DNA of 40,433 bases, from positions 1,732 through 42,164 of the forward strand of contig JAHLWZ010000218.1 of NCBI GenBank assembly GCA_020536535.1. Reading direction: 5' to 3'. The position numbers and the translations under genes are program-made. This document shows, one piece after another, positions 9,541-20,594 of the stretch. Position 1 is the first letter of the stretch, and every line of letters starts with the position of its first letter. The notes beneath the pieces are model-generated. The model saw only the letters and a list, made by a program, of their open reading frames with translations. It was not told the DNA's origin and did no database searches. Source of the DNA: Pelomyxa schiedti. Taxonomy: Eukaryota; Evosea; Pelobiontida; Pelomyxidae.

Positions 9541-11972
9541 TAGAAACAGAAACGGGAATTGAACCTTTTTATCGGTGTTCTTTGGTTTGAAGAGGTCATC
9601 TTCCTCACTGGAGGATGCTGGTGGTAAGGCAGCTTGCTTTTCAGGGTCAGAAACGTAGTCTTCATCAAATTCTTCAGGAACTTCCTCCTCAACCACAGGT
9701 TCAAAATCCTCATCCTCTGAGCTGTCTTCGTCATCATTCCCATTGACCGGGGCATCAAGTGTCTTCTGAGGCAGTGTCAATTTTTTCGAAAAGGGTGAAA
9801 AGGTTTAATGTGATACCTGTATCATTTGTTTTGGTTCCTCCCTACTGTCGTCTTTGGACCTGTCGCCAGTTTCATTTGCCCTTACTTTAAGGTGGAGCTT
9901 TTGCACCCATTCTATCAGTTTTGCATACTCTTGACGGAACATATTGGTAAACTAAATTATATCAGGTGGATTACAGCTGTTTTGTTGGAGGTACTTGAAA
10001 GGCCGTTTCATCTTTCATGGTAACCTTTTTGTTGTTGAGACAATAACAAAAGAGAGGCAGTGCTCACCAGGAAGTCGAATGTCCTTGTGGCACCACTTGC
10101 ACCACCGCCAGAAGAAAGACGAGCAAACTCTACAGACTCAATTTCATTGTACTTCACATACACCACTTTGTGGACAAATATAAATGCCTCCTCAAGAGGA
10201 AAGATAAACCCATCATTTGCTTTATAGCTGCACTTGATCCCGTGTTGGTCGAGGTGAGAACGGAAAACTCCTGACTTAGTTACATTTGAACCCGTGACGG
10301 TTTCTATGATCTATGGAGGCGGTTACTACAAGACGGGTTGCCTGTCTTTGATACATACTTCAGGAACAATTCTAGCAGAAGGCCCTGTCATTTGAGGTTG
10401 CAGGTTTTTCCATTTAGCAGCTTGCTCCTCAGTCATGTTGATCTTCAAATCAATCTGCATGTAGAATTATTTTACCATACTAATAAAAAGCTCTGTTTGC
10501 TGTATTACCTCCTTATTCATATCCAAGTGGAGAACGAAATGGTGATACTTAAGCTGCCCCTGACGTGGAGGAGGGTCCACGCTGACAACGAGAAAGATGT
10601 AATGACTCGAGGGCTGGGCCAGGGAGTATAGCTTTAATGTATCAAATGACAACTTGTAGTCATATGACATGCCGTGAAGCTTGATGAACCCTCCTTGAAA
10701 GAGCTCGATATCATATCGCCCACGTGGCATTAGAATTTGCACACCTGGTAATCATTGGTAATAAGTGGGTACAATTTATATTGAGAAAATACCAGCGAAA
10801 AGAACAATCGACGCCCCAGATGGTGCAACCGAGTCTGTCTTCTTGGCAAGGCTCTGTAAGCTATGAGTCTCACAAGAGCAAAGTAAACACTTTGTACTTG
10901 CTGGTATGCTTTCACCATGGAGTCTGCTACTTCGTCAACTGTTGGAACATGAAGTCGTATTTCAACAAGGGAATCCATCTACTCAAGGCTCAACATGTGT
11001 TTTGTTCACAGAAACATACCATTCTGTCATCAACAGAATCTGGGTGATGCAATTCAAGGGACACTTCAGAGGATTTCGTAGATGTGCTCAAACACTGTGA
11101 GATTTGGCCAAACGGGATCTCGAAGACCTGCAGTGAGAGGTGGTACCAAGTTTGGAAGGATGCAGGAAGCGGGAAAAAAGATTAATACCGTTTGTTCACC
11201 ACTTTTGAAAACAAACATTGATTCTCCAACTTCAACCTCTCCCCAATTCCAGCCTTTAGAAAAGAGCGTTTCTGTCTGATGCGATGAAGTGAATATCTTC
11301 CAAAGACATAACGAGACCTCTCACCTGCAAGTCAATGGAATAGTGAGTTCTCATGAAGGCCTTGATTGTCTTGAAATCGGCCTCAGCAAAACCAGTGAAG
11401 CCCACACAGTTGCTATTTCGTGTCACAATCTGGGCAACAATATATGTGAGAAAAGTGACAACCAAATGCCTCCCCACTACCCCACCAGAAAGAGAGACTA
11501 GAAGAACTAGTTCACCTTTAGTTGACCGGTCTTATTGCTCAGTCTTGTCCAGATAGCTTCCCTTATATCAGTAACGGGAATGGCAATGGGCTTAGCGTTT
11601 GCAGGGTTTCTGCCTGGTCCACTCCCCTTCCAACCAAGCGCCGCAGGGTGCAACTTGAAGAGTCCCGTAGGTGCCCCTTTACTCACATTAGATAATCAAG
11701 AACTCCACAATAAATACTTGCAAGTAATTGAAGGAGTATTCTTTGTTTTTCACACAAAAAAAAAAAAAAAAAAAACACAAACGATGCGCAAGCCAACCTG
11801 GTCTCTCCCTGCAAGCGATCCTGTGGTACGCCTGCGTTGTTGGCTCCCCGCTCGCCGCCGTCGTGTGTATGCTGTCCATCGCCAGCGACGCGGGACCCTC
11901 GTCGTCCATCGCCATCCCCCCAGATCCTGTCGCACTTCCGGCTCCCGCTGACGCGCCTTCCCCGTCCCCCAT
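8848..11972 (-). CDS. SSRP1: FACT complex subunit SSRP1/Pob3
   Basis: Histone chaperone subunit that with Spt16 reorganises nucleosomes during transcription and replication. Recognisable blocks in order on the minus strand are KLHPAALGWKG and DIREAIWTRLSNKTGQLK (11670-11520), NSNCVGFTGFAEADFKTI...THYSIDLQ (11430-11330), GWNWGEVEVG (about 11250), and SLVEIRLHVPTVDEV (10970-10920). The first middle-domain PH block has LMPRGRYDIELFQGGFIKLHG (10735-10670). SYKANDGFIFPLEEAFIFVHK and FARLSSGG follow (10230-10090). EYAKLIEWVQKLHLK precedes an acidic region (DDEDSSEDEDFEPVVEEEVPEE). The last exon is 9765-8848 and the preceding intron is 9766-9816. No HMG box is present; instead a tail of about 230 aa is rich in Ser, Thr, Lys and His. 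The N-terminal exon is uncertain: Met at 11972 begins a Gly/Ala-rich leader whose splicing to 11725 is plausible, but the phase at the next junction (about 11700-11660) does not close. Confidence 0.93.
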
Positions 11973-12096
11973 CGATGCCACAATTTGTTTGGGTTATGGT
12001 TATCTAATCAACAACAGACTGGCAAGTTGGGTGTTGTATGAGGAGAAAGGGTCTGAGGAAAAAAAAAACGGAGTGCCTTTGGGTTGCCTGGCTAGC
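11973..12096. promoter_or_regulatory. Gap between REP stop and SSRP1 leader
   Basis: About 124 bp between the REP stop and the proposed SSRP1 Met, both minus strand. It contains an A8 tract at 12059-12068 and no recognisable gene. Confidence 0.3.
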
Positions 12097-14863
12097 TTAT
12101 GGGTTATTGTGTTGGAGCTGTGCCGTGGTGGTGGGTTCTGTGGGAGTTGTGGCTGCTGATGTGGATGTGGCCTGTGAGGGTTCGCTTGTTGTTTCCGTGG
12201 TTGGTTGCGTAGCCGGTGTTGTTGTTGTTGTGCTTGGTTCCTGTGAGCTGGTGGTTGCCGTATCTTTTGCCGGGTCTTGTGGGTCCGGTTCCTGTGTAAG
12301 TGTAAGTGTTTAGATTATGCCGGTGTGGGTACTCACCCAGATGTAATCTGATGGGTCCGGCATGGAAGGTAGAAACTCGGACTCTTGACCGCAAATCTGG
12401 TGCTGTTGTAAGAACTGGGTTGGAAGACGCTTTTTACTTACTCTTCTAAATTCATTCTCAGCATACTCCACCACTCCCGTAAAGTCTGGGATGGTGGCGG
12501 ACCCAGGAGCAATGCTCAACTGAGGTATGCTGGCAAGGAATCCCCTGTAAAGGTCATTAATCCAATGACCACTTCCCAGTGTCGTTACCTCTCATGGAGA
12601 GTGAAGAAAGCCGCCCAGAGGTACCCTGGGGTTGTGCTGGCTGTTGCTGTTGCAGATGCGGTTTCGGTTGAGGTTGCTGTTACTGCTGGAGGTGTAGCCT
12701 GCTCGCTTCCTCCTTGAGGTGCTGATTCTTGCACTATTGGTTTTTCCACTGGGGGAACAGGGGTTGGTGTTACAGCAGGGAATAAAGTATCCAGTGTAGT
12801 TTGCAGTGCAGAGCGGGAATGGGCAGAGTAAGGGGTTATCAGATGAATTAAATCTAAAGGATGGTTTACATTAATCATAGTGAGGGACCATGGCATACAT
12901 TTCCCTTCAGGGCAGTGGGAAGTGTCATTCCCCAGCTGCAAAACATGGATGCTGTGGGGATTGTTGAATGTCATAGGTGGGACAACAACAAAGACGCTCC
13001 TGTGAGGCGGTTGAAGAGAGTGAACTGTGATGCATACACATCTGTCAACGTCATTGATGCGCCTGGAAAAAATTCAGTTGGAGTGACATGACTACATAAC
13101 ACTTGCGTACTCTTGAGATGGGGCAAAATGAAGTGTAGAATTGGAAGCAATGGCCCATTTGGCTGTAAGTGGTGCTAATCCGGACCGTTTAATCTCCCAT
13201 GAAAAATCTTTGCTTCCTTGTATTATCGGCTTCTGTGTGCCCTCTGGGGAGTCCGGCGGTGCTGTTGGTCCTGTTGTGGAATTGTCGGCGGCTGCAAGAG
13301 GAGCCGCGGGAATCCGGTGAAGTTCGCAAACAGAGGAGCGTAGCATGTAAGTCCCTTTGTACACAGCACATTCCCTAAGAGGAGTGAGAATTTGAAGGAA
13401 ATAGACCCTACCACCTGCAGTAGGCTTGAGGTATCTCACTTGCCCCGTACATTGGAACGAGGAATGGGGTAGAGTTATACTTGCCAACAGATTTCAGGTA
13501 GGTTATAAGGGCCTTTTTCCCTTGTTCGACTGTGGTTGGTGTTGCACCTTCATGCGAGGTCAAAACAATAGCAGAGTAAGAGGCATACCAGATGGCAGGT
13601 TGTTTTGATTTTCAACCAGCAGAGAGATGCTGTACAAAACGAAGTTTATAAGCTTGGGTGTCAGCTTGTGTTCCACAAGATAATCAACAAAAGTTTGGTT
13701 CCTCTGGGTTGTTTCAGGTGAACTCTTTGTTGCTATTGGGAGTCACAATTTGAGGAGAAAAATATGAGACAAACTATTGGCTTCTGTGAGTTCTTTTTGA
13801 ATCTCCTGCAAAAATTTCATCAGTAACCTCTTTTCCACAAGGTCTAAATGAGAGTTTGAGAACAGGGCGCTCCTGGAGTCTGGTACCTTCCAGAAGTTAT
13901 GATTAAATACCGTTAACTCTTGCTTACCTCCCACAATCCCCTGGGAGAAAGAAGTAAACACTTATCAAGAGCCTTGAATTCGATGTAACGGGAAACACCC
14001 GATGAGGCCAAAGTAGAAACTGTTCGCCCGTTGCTAGGTCACTGACTTAGTTTTATTTCTTCTGAAACTGGGCTACCTCAGAAGGAGATGAGGACTCAGA
14101 TCAATATTGTAGAATCTATTTTCTTTCTCTGAAACTATAAAGTCATCTCCGGGAGAAACAATCTAAGAATCATCAGAAAATGCGGCCTTCCAGTACAATA
14201 AGCTTACCTTTACGTCACTGAGGTAGTCTGTGTGACCTTGCTTGATAGTAAAACGGTCATAACTGGCACCAACAGCAAAAATTTCTTCCTCTAAAAAATT
14301 AAAGTCAAAAAAGAACTATGTCATAGAGTTTCCGCACTAGAATGATCTGCGGACTGTTCCTTTAACAGGTCTCTAAACTGATAAAGTGAGTAGGTGGCCA
14401 ATTCAGAGCCGTAATAAGAATTTGTGTCCAAGTGTATCACGGAAAGGCCTACACGTGCCAATGCCCTGTACGCATACAAATCATTAATAATATTTTTGCG
14501 CCGATAGATTATCTTCACTCACGCGGCCAGCACACTCTCAGCGAGGCTGGTCCCCACGATTGCTACGTCGTAATCTCTGACGTCAAGATCGTCAACCATC
14601 CTGGTCCCGCAAAGTCCACCAGGAACCTCTGCACAAGCAACCCACACATAGTACATGCAAGTTACATCAAGTATCAACACCACACGACAGCAACAAACCA
14701 GCCCCAACCCACACACACTCTATTCTGGTATGTTATAATTATGGCACGCAAAAAGTACAATGCGCTCACTTGGCACCTCAACAGGGCTTTTACTCTCTGT
14801 CGTTGTGGTCGTCGTGGCACCCTCAACGACCCCCGCACCCGACACGCCCTCTACTGATGACAT
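12097..14863 (-). CDS. Rab escort protein (REP/CHM; GDI superfamily)
   Basis: Presents Rab GTPases to geranylgeranyl transferase II and delivers them to membranes. First exons are 14863-14770, 14628-14523 and 14465 onwards (introns 141 and 57 nt). The FAD-type fold start is DYDVAIVGTSLAESVLAA, joined to ARVGLSVIHLDTNSYYGSE. NRFYNIDLSPHLLL and VSRYIEFKALDK (near 14100-13960) and KVPDSRSALFS...VEKRLLMKFL (about 13880-13800) match the Rab-binding platform. AVYKGTYMLR (about 13370) and the C-terminal EFLPSMPDPSDYIW (about 12350) are REP-like. An insert near 12850-12600 and the last exon (from about 12286 to the TAA at 12097-12099) are Thr/Pro/Ser-rich. The C-terminal extension and the residues flanking the LAES motif favour REP over GDI. 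The 5' end faces the Ras-VWA gene. Confidence 0.88.
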
Positions 14864-15119
14864 TTTTCTTGAGATTGATTCTCTGTAACTCTGGTCCGAC
14901 GGAAGGAACCTCCCCCAACTGTGTCCAAGCTCCGTGTTGGGGTCCTTGTTCATTGGTGGTGAATGACTGGTCCTCAGCCTCTGATCCTTGTTCTTTGAAA
15001 CCGATTTCAAGGTTTAGTTATTTTTTTTGTGTTCGCCTGCTTTTTTCCGAACCCACGAAACACAAAAAAAATACCAACACAAACCGACAGTACCACTACT
15101 ACAGTGTAATATCAGAGGA
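14864..15119. promoter_or_regulatory. Divergent promoter region, REP / Ras-VWA
   Basis: 256 bp between two head-to-head start codons. It includes T8 and A8 tracts at about 15019 and 15063 and a CAACACAAACC stretch just upstream of the Ras start. A minus-strand open frame continues through it, without support. No specific factor site is recognised. Confidence 0.45.
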
Positions 15120-18100
15120 ATGGAGTTTGGGAGTCAGTTTTTCTACTCGTCTAGTAGCGGGGAGCAAGAGTACGACGAGTTCGAGGAGGACGATGAGCCC
15201 GCGGCGCCAGCGGCTACGGCCACCGCCGCGGCGTCGTCGGGGGGAGCCTACGTGCCCCCGATGGCGATCCCCAGCGCCAGCTGGTCCGTGGGCGAGGAGA
15301 TCAAGATCGTAATTATGGGAGGGGGCGGCGTGGGCAAGAGCGCCCTGACGATTCAGTACATCCAGAACCACTTCATTGGTGCGTGCCTGTTATTGCATTT
15401 TCTGAAAAAAAACCCAAGCAAATCTGTTCGTTGTTTGGTTTTGTTGCGGTGGTGGACAATAATTAATAGTTTTCCTTCTTCTGAGTGTTATAACCTTTTT
15501 CTACAGATGAATATGGTGAGTATCTGAGTGTTTACTTTTATGCCAGGAATTGCTAATTTTACGAAGACCCAACTATTGAGGACAGCTATCGAAAGCAAGT
15601 CGTTATTGATGACCATACCTCACTACTGGATATCCTTGATACAGGTATATTACTACATTATCTACTTGATTATGCAATTCTTCTCCTCCCGCAGCTGGAC
15701 AAGAAGAATACAGTGCAATGAGAGACCAGTACATGAGAACTGGCCAGGGTATTTTACATCTTTCCCCTCACACAAGCGTTAACCTCTCATTGCAGGTTTC
15801 TTGGTTGTCTATTCAATCACATCCCGGTCATCCTTTGAGGAAATAGTCAGTATGAGGGAGCAAGTTCTGCGAGTGAAAGATATTGATAGGGTACCAATGG
15901 TTCTTGTTGCCAATAAGTATGGATTTCATCCACCTTTTCAAGTTGACCACACTCTAGGAATGACCTTGAGGCAGAACGGCGAGTAGCAACAGGTGAAGGA
16001 GCGGAACTTGCGCGCTCCTGGGGAATTCCGTTCCTTGAGACCTCTGCTAAAACTAGACTCAATGTTGAAGCTGCCTTTGCTCAAATTGTACCATCGACAT
16101 AAGCTGCAGTTATTTAACTAACGCATGCAAGGTAAGGGAAGTGCGAAATTCTCTAGCGCCTACTCCAAAGCCAAAACCAAAAAGAGGATTCTTCGCGGCG
16201 GTGAGCGAAACTTATATTCTGCCTAAACCTCACCAATTCTATGTAGTTATTAGGCAGTTCGTCCTCAGCAACCACTAGCACACCCACTGCTACTGCCACA
16301 CCCAAGAGGAAAAAACCAAAAATGCGTAGGGCCGCTGTCTCCAGTACCAATGTGGTCCTCTTGAGTTTCGGAGACCTTGCAGATCCTGCTGCATTGATGA
16401 CTGGTCAATAAGTAAAGTAAACCTCTTTGGAGCTTAGAAATCTTTAGGTGAACCGTTTATGTGTAAAAACTGTTGTGGCTTCATGACTTCAACAAGTAAA
16501 CTCATAAATTCTGGAAAAGGTATGGCACTTCTCTTAGCTGAAGAAACCAACCTGCTCTTTAGCAATTACTGGATGGAAGTGTCAATTTTGTTTAACTGAC
16601 AATTCGGCTACTGTGGACCCTGATGAGGTTCCTAAAGCTGACACCGTTGACTACATTTTGGCCCCACCTCCTGCGGATGTAATGTTCGAGTCCGTAATTG
16701 TATTTTGTATCGATGTAAGTGGCTCAATGTGCGTTACAACCGAAGTTCCAAATTTACAGGTTCCTACAGTCCCCCCAGGATCTTATGTATTCTGACTTCA
16801 AAACAGGCAGAGTGGCAGAAACTGAGAATGGGTGATAAGAAGACGGGCGGTAAGCCAACTGGGGCCGCCACGGGACCTGACTTCGTGAGCCGCTTGCAAT
16901 GCGTCAAAGCAGCCATCGACACTCACTTCCAACGTCTCTTTAAGCAGCATCCCCATAAAAAAGTCATGCTGATGACCTTTGGCAATGCTATCACGATTTA
17001 TCCGAATACAACAACCACCACCGATCCAATTGTGATTGAAGGTGAAACTTTGCATGATTATGATGCACTGTGGCAAATCGGAAACAAGATTGACATCGAG
17101 GCAATGCAACCAATCGGAAAGACAAGGGAATTGCTTTCTAAGCAAGGTATTCAAGAGCAAAACCAACTTCACTCTTATTAATACCTCCAGTTGTTGGACT
17201 TGAGGAAGAGGGAGCAACATGCCTTGGCCCAGCCCTTGTAATTGCGGTATCACTGTGTGCACAGGTGAAGAGCCGGAGTGAAATAGTTTTAATGACTGAT
17301 GGGCTCAGCAATGTGGGTCTTGGGGCACTGGAAGTTCACACAGAGGAAGCCAAGTACTCCTCATAACACCCTTATCGGCATCAACTAATTGACTTCAGGG
17401 CCACAGCGGCAAATTTCTACAAAGAAATAGGCGAAAAAGCCCTGGAAACAAACACAACCATCAGTATTATAGGGTTGGAAGGACAGGTAACTTGTCATTT
17501 TTGGTTCTGTTTATTTCCCTGACTCGATTCAGGACTCCACACATGGAAAAGCACTGGACCATACCCGTTGCGATGTCGCACTCGAGACACTGGGTAATTG
17601 TGCTGATGCAACACACGGAACAGTACTTTTCTTGGTCGTGTAGCTTTTCTCTTAACTCAGAAAAAGGTCAACATAGTGAATCCCCTAGAGCTTCTGCGAC
17701 AGGTACAGCTTTTTGTCACCAGGAAATAAGGAAACTCGCGCTCATTCTCCACTAGATCCGTCTAATTCACCAAAATCCCATAATTTCAACTGATGTGAAA
17801 ATCTCGTTTGCGCTTCCGCCGACTATTGAAGTGGTTGATGAAGAGTTCAAGAATGCTGCCCGCCATGCTGGTGTGTCACCCGTTACAGCCGCCGCAACGC
17901 CAGCAGAAACAGACGAAGTAAAATCTACTGTTATTCAATGAAGTAATCCAACTCGGTTTAGGTTACGCAGCTGGTCACCCAGCTCAATGATAAAAAGGAC
18001 GCAGCTGTGGAAGCAGAAGATTTTGATTTAGCTAAACAGATAAAATCCGAACTGGCCATATGTGAGCGCTTGAAAGAAATTGATGAAAACAAGAAAAAGG

Positions 18101-19134
18101 CAATAGCCGCTGAAGACTATGCTCAAGCCAAACAATTCAAGCAAGAATATGAAGAATTGCGGGCCACCATCACATCTATCCCTGTCACCGCATCAACTTC
18201 CACCTCAAGTGCAACTGTAGCTACACCTACACCTCCAGCTACAACTGCAAGCACTTCCACAACAACCTCAACTTCATCCAGAAAACATAAACACAAACAC
18301 GCACACGCAACTTCATCAGCACCAAAATTGGCACAAGTTGTAGTTGGTAATGCAACTGCAGAAATGGACCAAACTTATGAACTTAGAACCCTTCCTCCAG
18401 TCCCTGGCCGTCCCGCTCCTGCTGTCCCCCACGCTTTGCCAGTGCAGGTGATCCTCTTTACCCTTCTCTCCTGATGAAAATCTGATAATAACATGCTTAC
18501 ATTACAGGCTCAAATCCATTACACTCTGCTTAACGGGCAGAAGAATATGAGGGTTATTACCAAGTCATGGAACACAACAGTGAACCGCTCTGCCGCTGAG
18601 GAAAGTGTGAATGTGTGCATAATAGGACTGCGTGCACTTCACAAGTTTGAGCCCCGTTTCCATTTTAAAACTAACCGCCCTATAGGGGTGCATTCCTGGC
18701 CTCCTCTAAAAAGGATTATCCAGCTGCCCGCGAAGTGGTATTTTCTACTCTGAAGATGCTCAAACGGGCCGCGAAAACTGACATTCAGATGGAAGAGTAC
18801 TATGTATGCACCGCGAGTTAGCAAACTATATTAACATACATTTGTTAGTCCACAGTTGGCCAATGTGACCCGCTGGACCAACAGTTGAAAATGGCAGTTC
18901 AAAACTCCAAAACAGCAGCCTCAGATACAACAGCCAAGGCTCTCTACAAAGCCAAGTCATCATCAAAGGTGTGTTGACAGCATTACAGTCCAGTAATTCA
19001 ACCCACTTACCCCCCCCCCTTTTCAGGATTTGCTTCTCTCAGGCCGACTGAAGACTACAGCAGTGAAGCGTCGTCAAGTATCAAAGGAGCTACAAGAAGA
19101 AGTAGGCCGCTTTGGCGTCGAAGCAAACTACTAA
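15120..19134 (+). CDS. Ras GTPase fused to zinc-ribbon-like, VWA and UVR-like coiled-coil domains
   Basis: Twenty-one exons close in one frame (about 997 aa): 15120-15378, 15507-15515, 15567-15644, 15695-15748, 15796-15916, 15958-16087, 16132-16200, 16247-16403, 16448-16519, 16563-16759, 16807-17146, 17191-17353, 17399-17486, 17533-17622, 17667-17702, 17756-17917, 17962-18447, 18508-18644, 18686-18803, 18849-18968, 19027-19134. After a 60-residue acidic/Ala leader comes canonical Ras: [64 protein letters not shown]. Positions equivalent to Gly12 and Gln61 are kept. A Lys/Pro/Ser linker replaces the CAAX tail. Two CxxC pairs follow (MCKNCC, WKCQFC), then a VWA domain with MIDAS DVSGSM and MTDG. 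Next are two UVR-like helices ([24 protein letters not shown]), a Thr/Ser linker with KHKHKHAH, and a helical C-terminus. A reading as two adjacent genes would need a stop inside 16088-16246, which splicing removes. Confidence 0.85.
15507..15515 (+). other. Nine-nucleotide microexon in the Ras domain
   Basis: Between acceptor ctacag (ends 15506) and donor gtgagt (15516) lie nine bases. They supply Asp-Glu-Tyr and the first base of the next Asp codon, exactly filling the conserved Ras effector segment between NHFI and PTIEDSY. Flanking exons are both phase 1. Skipping it would stay in frame but delete three effector-loop residues. Confidence 0.85.
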
Positions 19135-19252
19135 CACGCCAAGTGCAGACAACTTTAAAAAAAAAAAGCACTGTTTTTCTTAGTGACCGCAGCACTGCGG
19201 TTTTTCAACAATTCAAATTTGTTTCCGGGAACCATCAACCATCATCGATCTT

Positions 19253-20277
19253 ATGATGTACGGGTCGTTATCATCACCAACAGCACGAGCAGGGTTACAA
19301 GAGAACGAGGCCGTGAGCGAGTACCACGCAACAGCGCCACCCATAATTCCGCCGCCTCCCACCGCGCCCCCTCCCCCTCCCTATCCTCCCTACCCCTACG
19401 TCGCAGGTTCGGCGCCATCGTGGTCGCAGCAGCAGCAGCAGCACCCGCGTGTGGGGGTCGTGGTGCACCACACTGATGATCATGACCATGAGGACACGCC
19501 GATGATGACGATGATGATGGCCAATCAGCCATTGTTGCTACACCAACGACGAAGGGGGGGTGGTGGTGGTTGTGGCGGTAACACCCGTGGGCGTGTGATT
19601 CTGGCTGTATCCCTAATGAGTATGTAACAACCTATGTGTCCCTTTTTTTTTTTCTCTCTCTCTCTCTCTTTTTGTAATGCAACTAATGACACCTCCACTC
19701 AACAGTGACCGTTACTGTTATTTCCGTGATGACAACGTTGTACGCTTTGCAGAATCACAGCACTGGGATGGTCCTACGGCAAGTTGTCACTTCCAACGCC
19801 GTGTATGTATGCCCAATTAGTAATAGGAAACAGCGTTGTATACCGTTGTCATTGCACTTGCTTCTTTGTTTGGGCCGAATAAGTATGAGACTAATGACCA
19901 CTAGGAAAGAAGTGAGTACATCACGAGAAACCTGGACCGTGATTGGAGGTTGTCAACAGGCAATCTCGATACCAGAACACACCACAGCCTACGTTGAGGT
20001 CACAGGCCACTGCAGGGCCAACGTGGACGCTTTGTTTGGTGGCCTGGTTGTAATGTCTGTGTTTGTGGACAACCAACAACGGGGATTGGATGGCACCAGC
20101 CCAAACATCAACAGAGTGGCTGGGGGCACAGCTGCTACAAGCAGTGCCTATGTGGTTCCCTTTGTGGCCATGGCATCAATCACTGTGGGGAGTGGAACAC
20201 ACAGTGTCGACCTGAGGGCCGCTGGATCCAGCTCATCACTTGACAGGTGTGCAATGACCACAAAGGTGTTCTACTGA
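19253..20277 (+). CDS. Probable single-pass membrane protein, family not recognised
   Basis: Two exons, 19253-19619 and 19706-20277, with an 86-nt intron (19620-19705) whose polypyrimidine part is T10 followed by (CT)n. The N-terminal about 110 aa are Pro-rich (PPPPTAPPPPPYPPYPY), then contain Gln5, an acidic/His patch (TDDHDHEDT) and a Gly-rich run. A hydrophobic helix spans the splice junction (RVILAVSLMMTVTVISVM). The C-terminal about 180 aa look extracellular and beta-rich, with alternating Val/Thr/Ser (TTAYVEVTGHC, VVMSVFVDNQQRG, ASITVGSGTHSVDLRAAG), but I cannot name the fold. The SAGTHTVxLRA-like pattern recalls collagen-like or lectin-type trimer ends; that is speculation. A further intron within 19800-19920 cannot be ruled out. 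The start is the first of two tandem Met codons. Confidence 0.6.
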
Positions 20278-20313
20278 GGTGGCAGGGCCAAAAAAAAACA
20301 CTGTAAAAAGGAT

Positions 20314-20403
20314 TGCTCCGGGTGGGGATCGAACCCACGACCTCAGCATGACTCAATACTATTCTTATAAGTACCGCGCTCTAACCAACTGAGCTACCAG
20401 AGC
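20314..20403 (-). tRNA. tRNA-Ile (anticodon UAU) with intron
   Basis: On the minus strand the acceptor stem GCTCTGG pairs with CCGGAGC. The T-loop GTTCGATCC and D arm GCTCAGTTGGTTAGAGC are standard. Anticodon loop CTTATA is followed by an about 16-nt intron at the canonical 37/38 position, before the 3' half ATGCTG. Anticodon UAU reads AUA. It is preceded 36 bp away by the membrane-protein stop. An identical mature copy lies at 40278-40367, the two differing by a single base in the intron. Confidence 0.93.
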
Positions 20404-20495
20404 AAGTTAAAAATTCAGAGAATTGGCACTCGGAGAGGAGCCGTGCTCCCCCTTCTGGAATAACATGGGCATTCAAGACAATGGCTTGTTAATAA

Positions 20496-20567
20496 GGCTC
20501 CGTAGTATAATGGTTAGTATGGGAGATTTTGGCTCTCTTGATCTCAGTTCGATTCTGAGCGGGGCCA
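20496..20567 (+). tRNA. tRNA-Gln (anticodon UUG)
   Basis: Acceptor stem GGCTCCG pairs with CGGGGCC, discriminator A. Anticodon stem GGAGA/TCTCT closes loop TTTTGGC, so the anticodon is UUG (reads CAA). T-arm is CTCAG TTCGATT CTGAG. No intron. It is divergent from the tRNA-Ile upstream. It is identical to the copy at 40063-40134. Confidence 0.9.
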
Positions 20568-20594
20568 ATACTTTTATTTTTTGTTTAGAGCTCC

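Larger units (their letters stand above)
20314..20567. repeat. Copy A of a dispersed inverted repeat carrying tRNA-Ile and tRNA-Gln
   Basis: The two tRNAs and the sequence between them match, in inverted orientation, the block at 40063-40367. Shared spacer words include GGCACTCGGAG, TGGAATAA, CATGGGC(A/G)TTCAAGA and the TATAAGGCTCC-like entry into tRNA-Gln, with diverged stretches and indels between them. Similarity stops outside the tRNAs. Confidence 0.8.

Noticed and set aside
8763-9758. 331-codon minus-strand frame and 177-codon plus-strand frame over the SSRP1 tail
   Set aside because: Composition shadows of the Thr/Ser/His-rich repeat; the frame at 8848-9765 joins to SSRP1.
15120-16110. 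Circularly permuted Ras (cpRAS)
   Set aside because: The G motifs occur in order G1, G2, G3, G4, G5, so the domain is not permuted.
16088-16246. Ras gene ending here as an independent Ras
   Set aside because: The apparent stop at 16097-16099 lies in an intron (16088-16131) and the next exons continue in frame with no CAAX box.
20496-20567. tRNA-Gln as a stop-codon suppressor of a variant genetic code
   Set aside because: The anticodon is UUG, reading CAA; UAA and UAG are used as stops at conserved protein ends.
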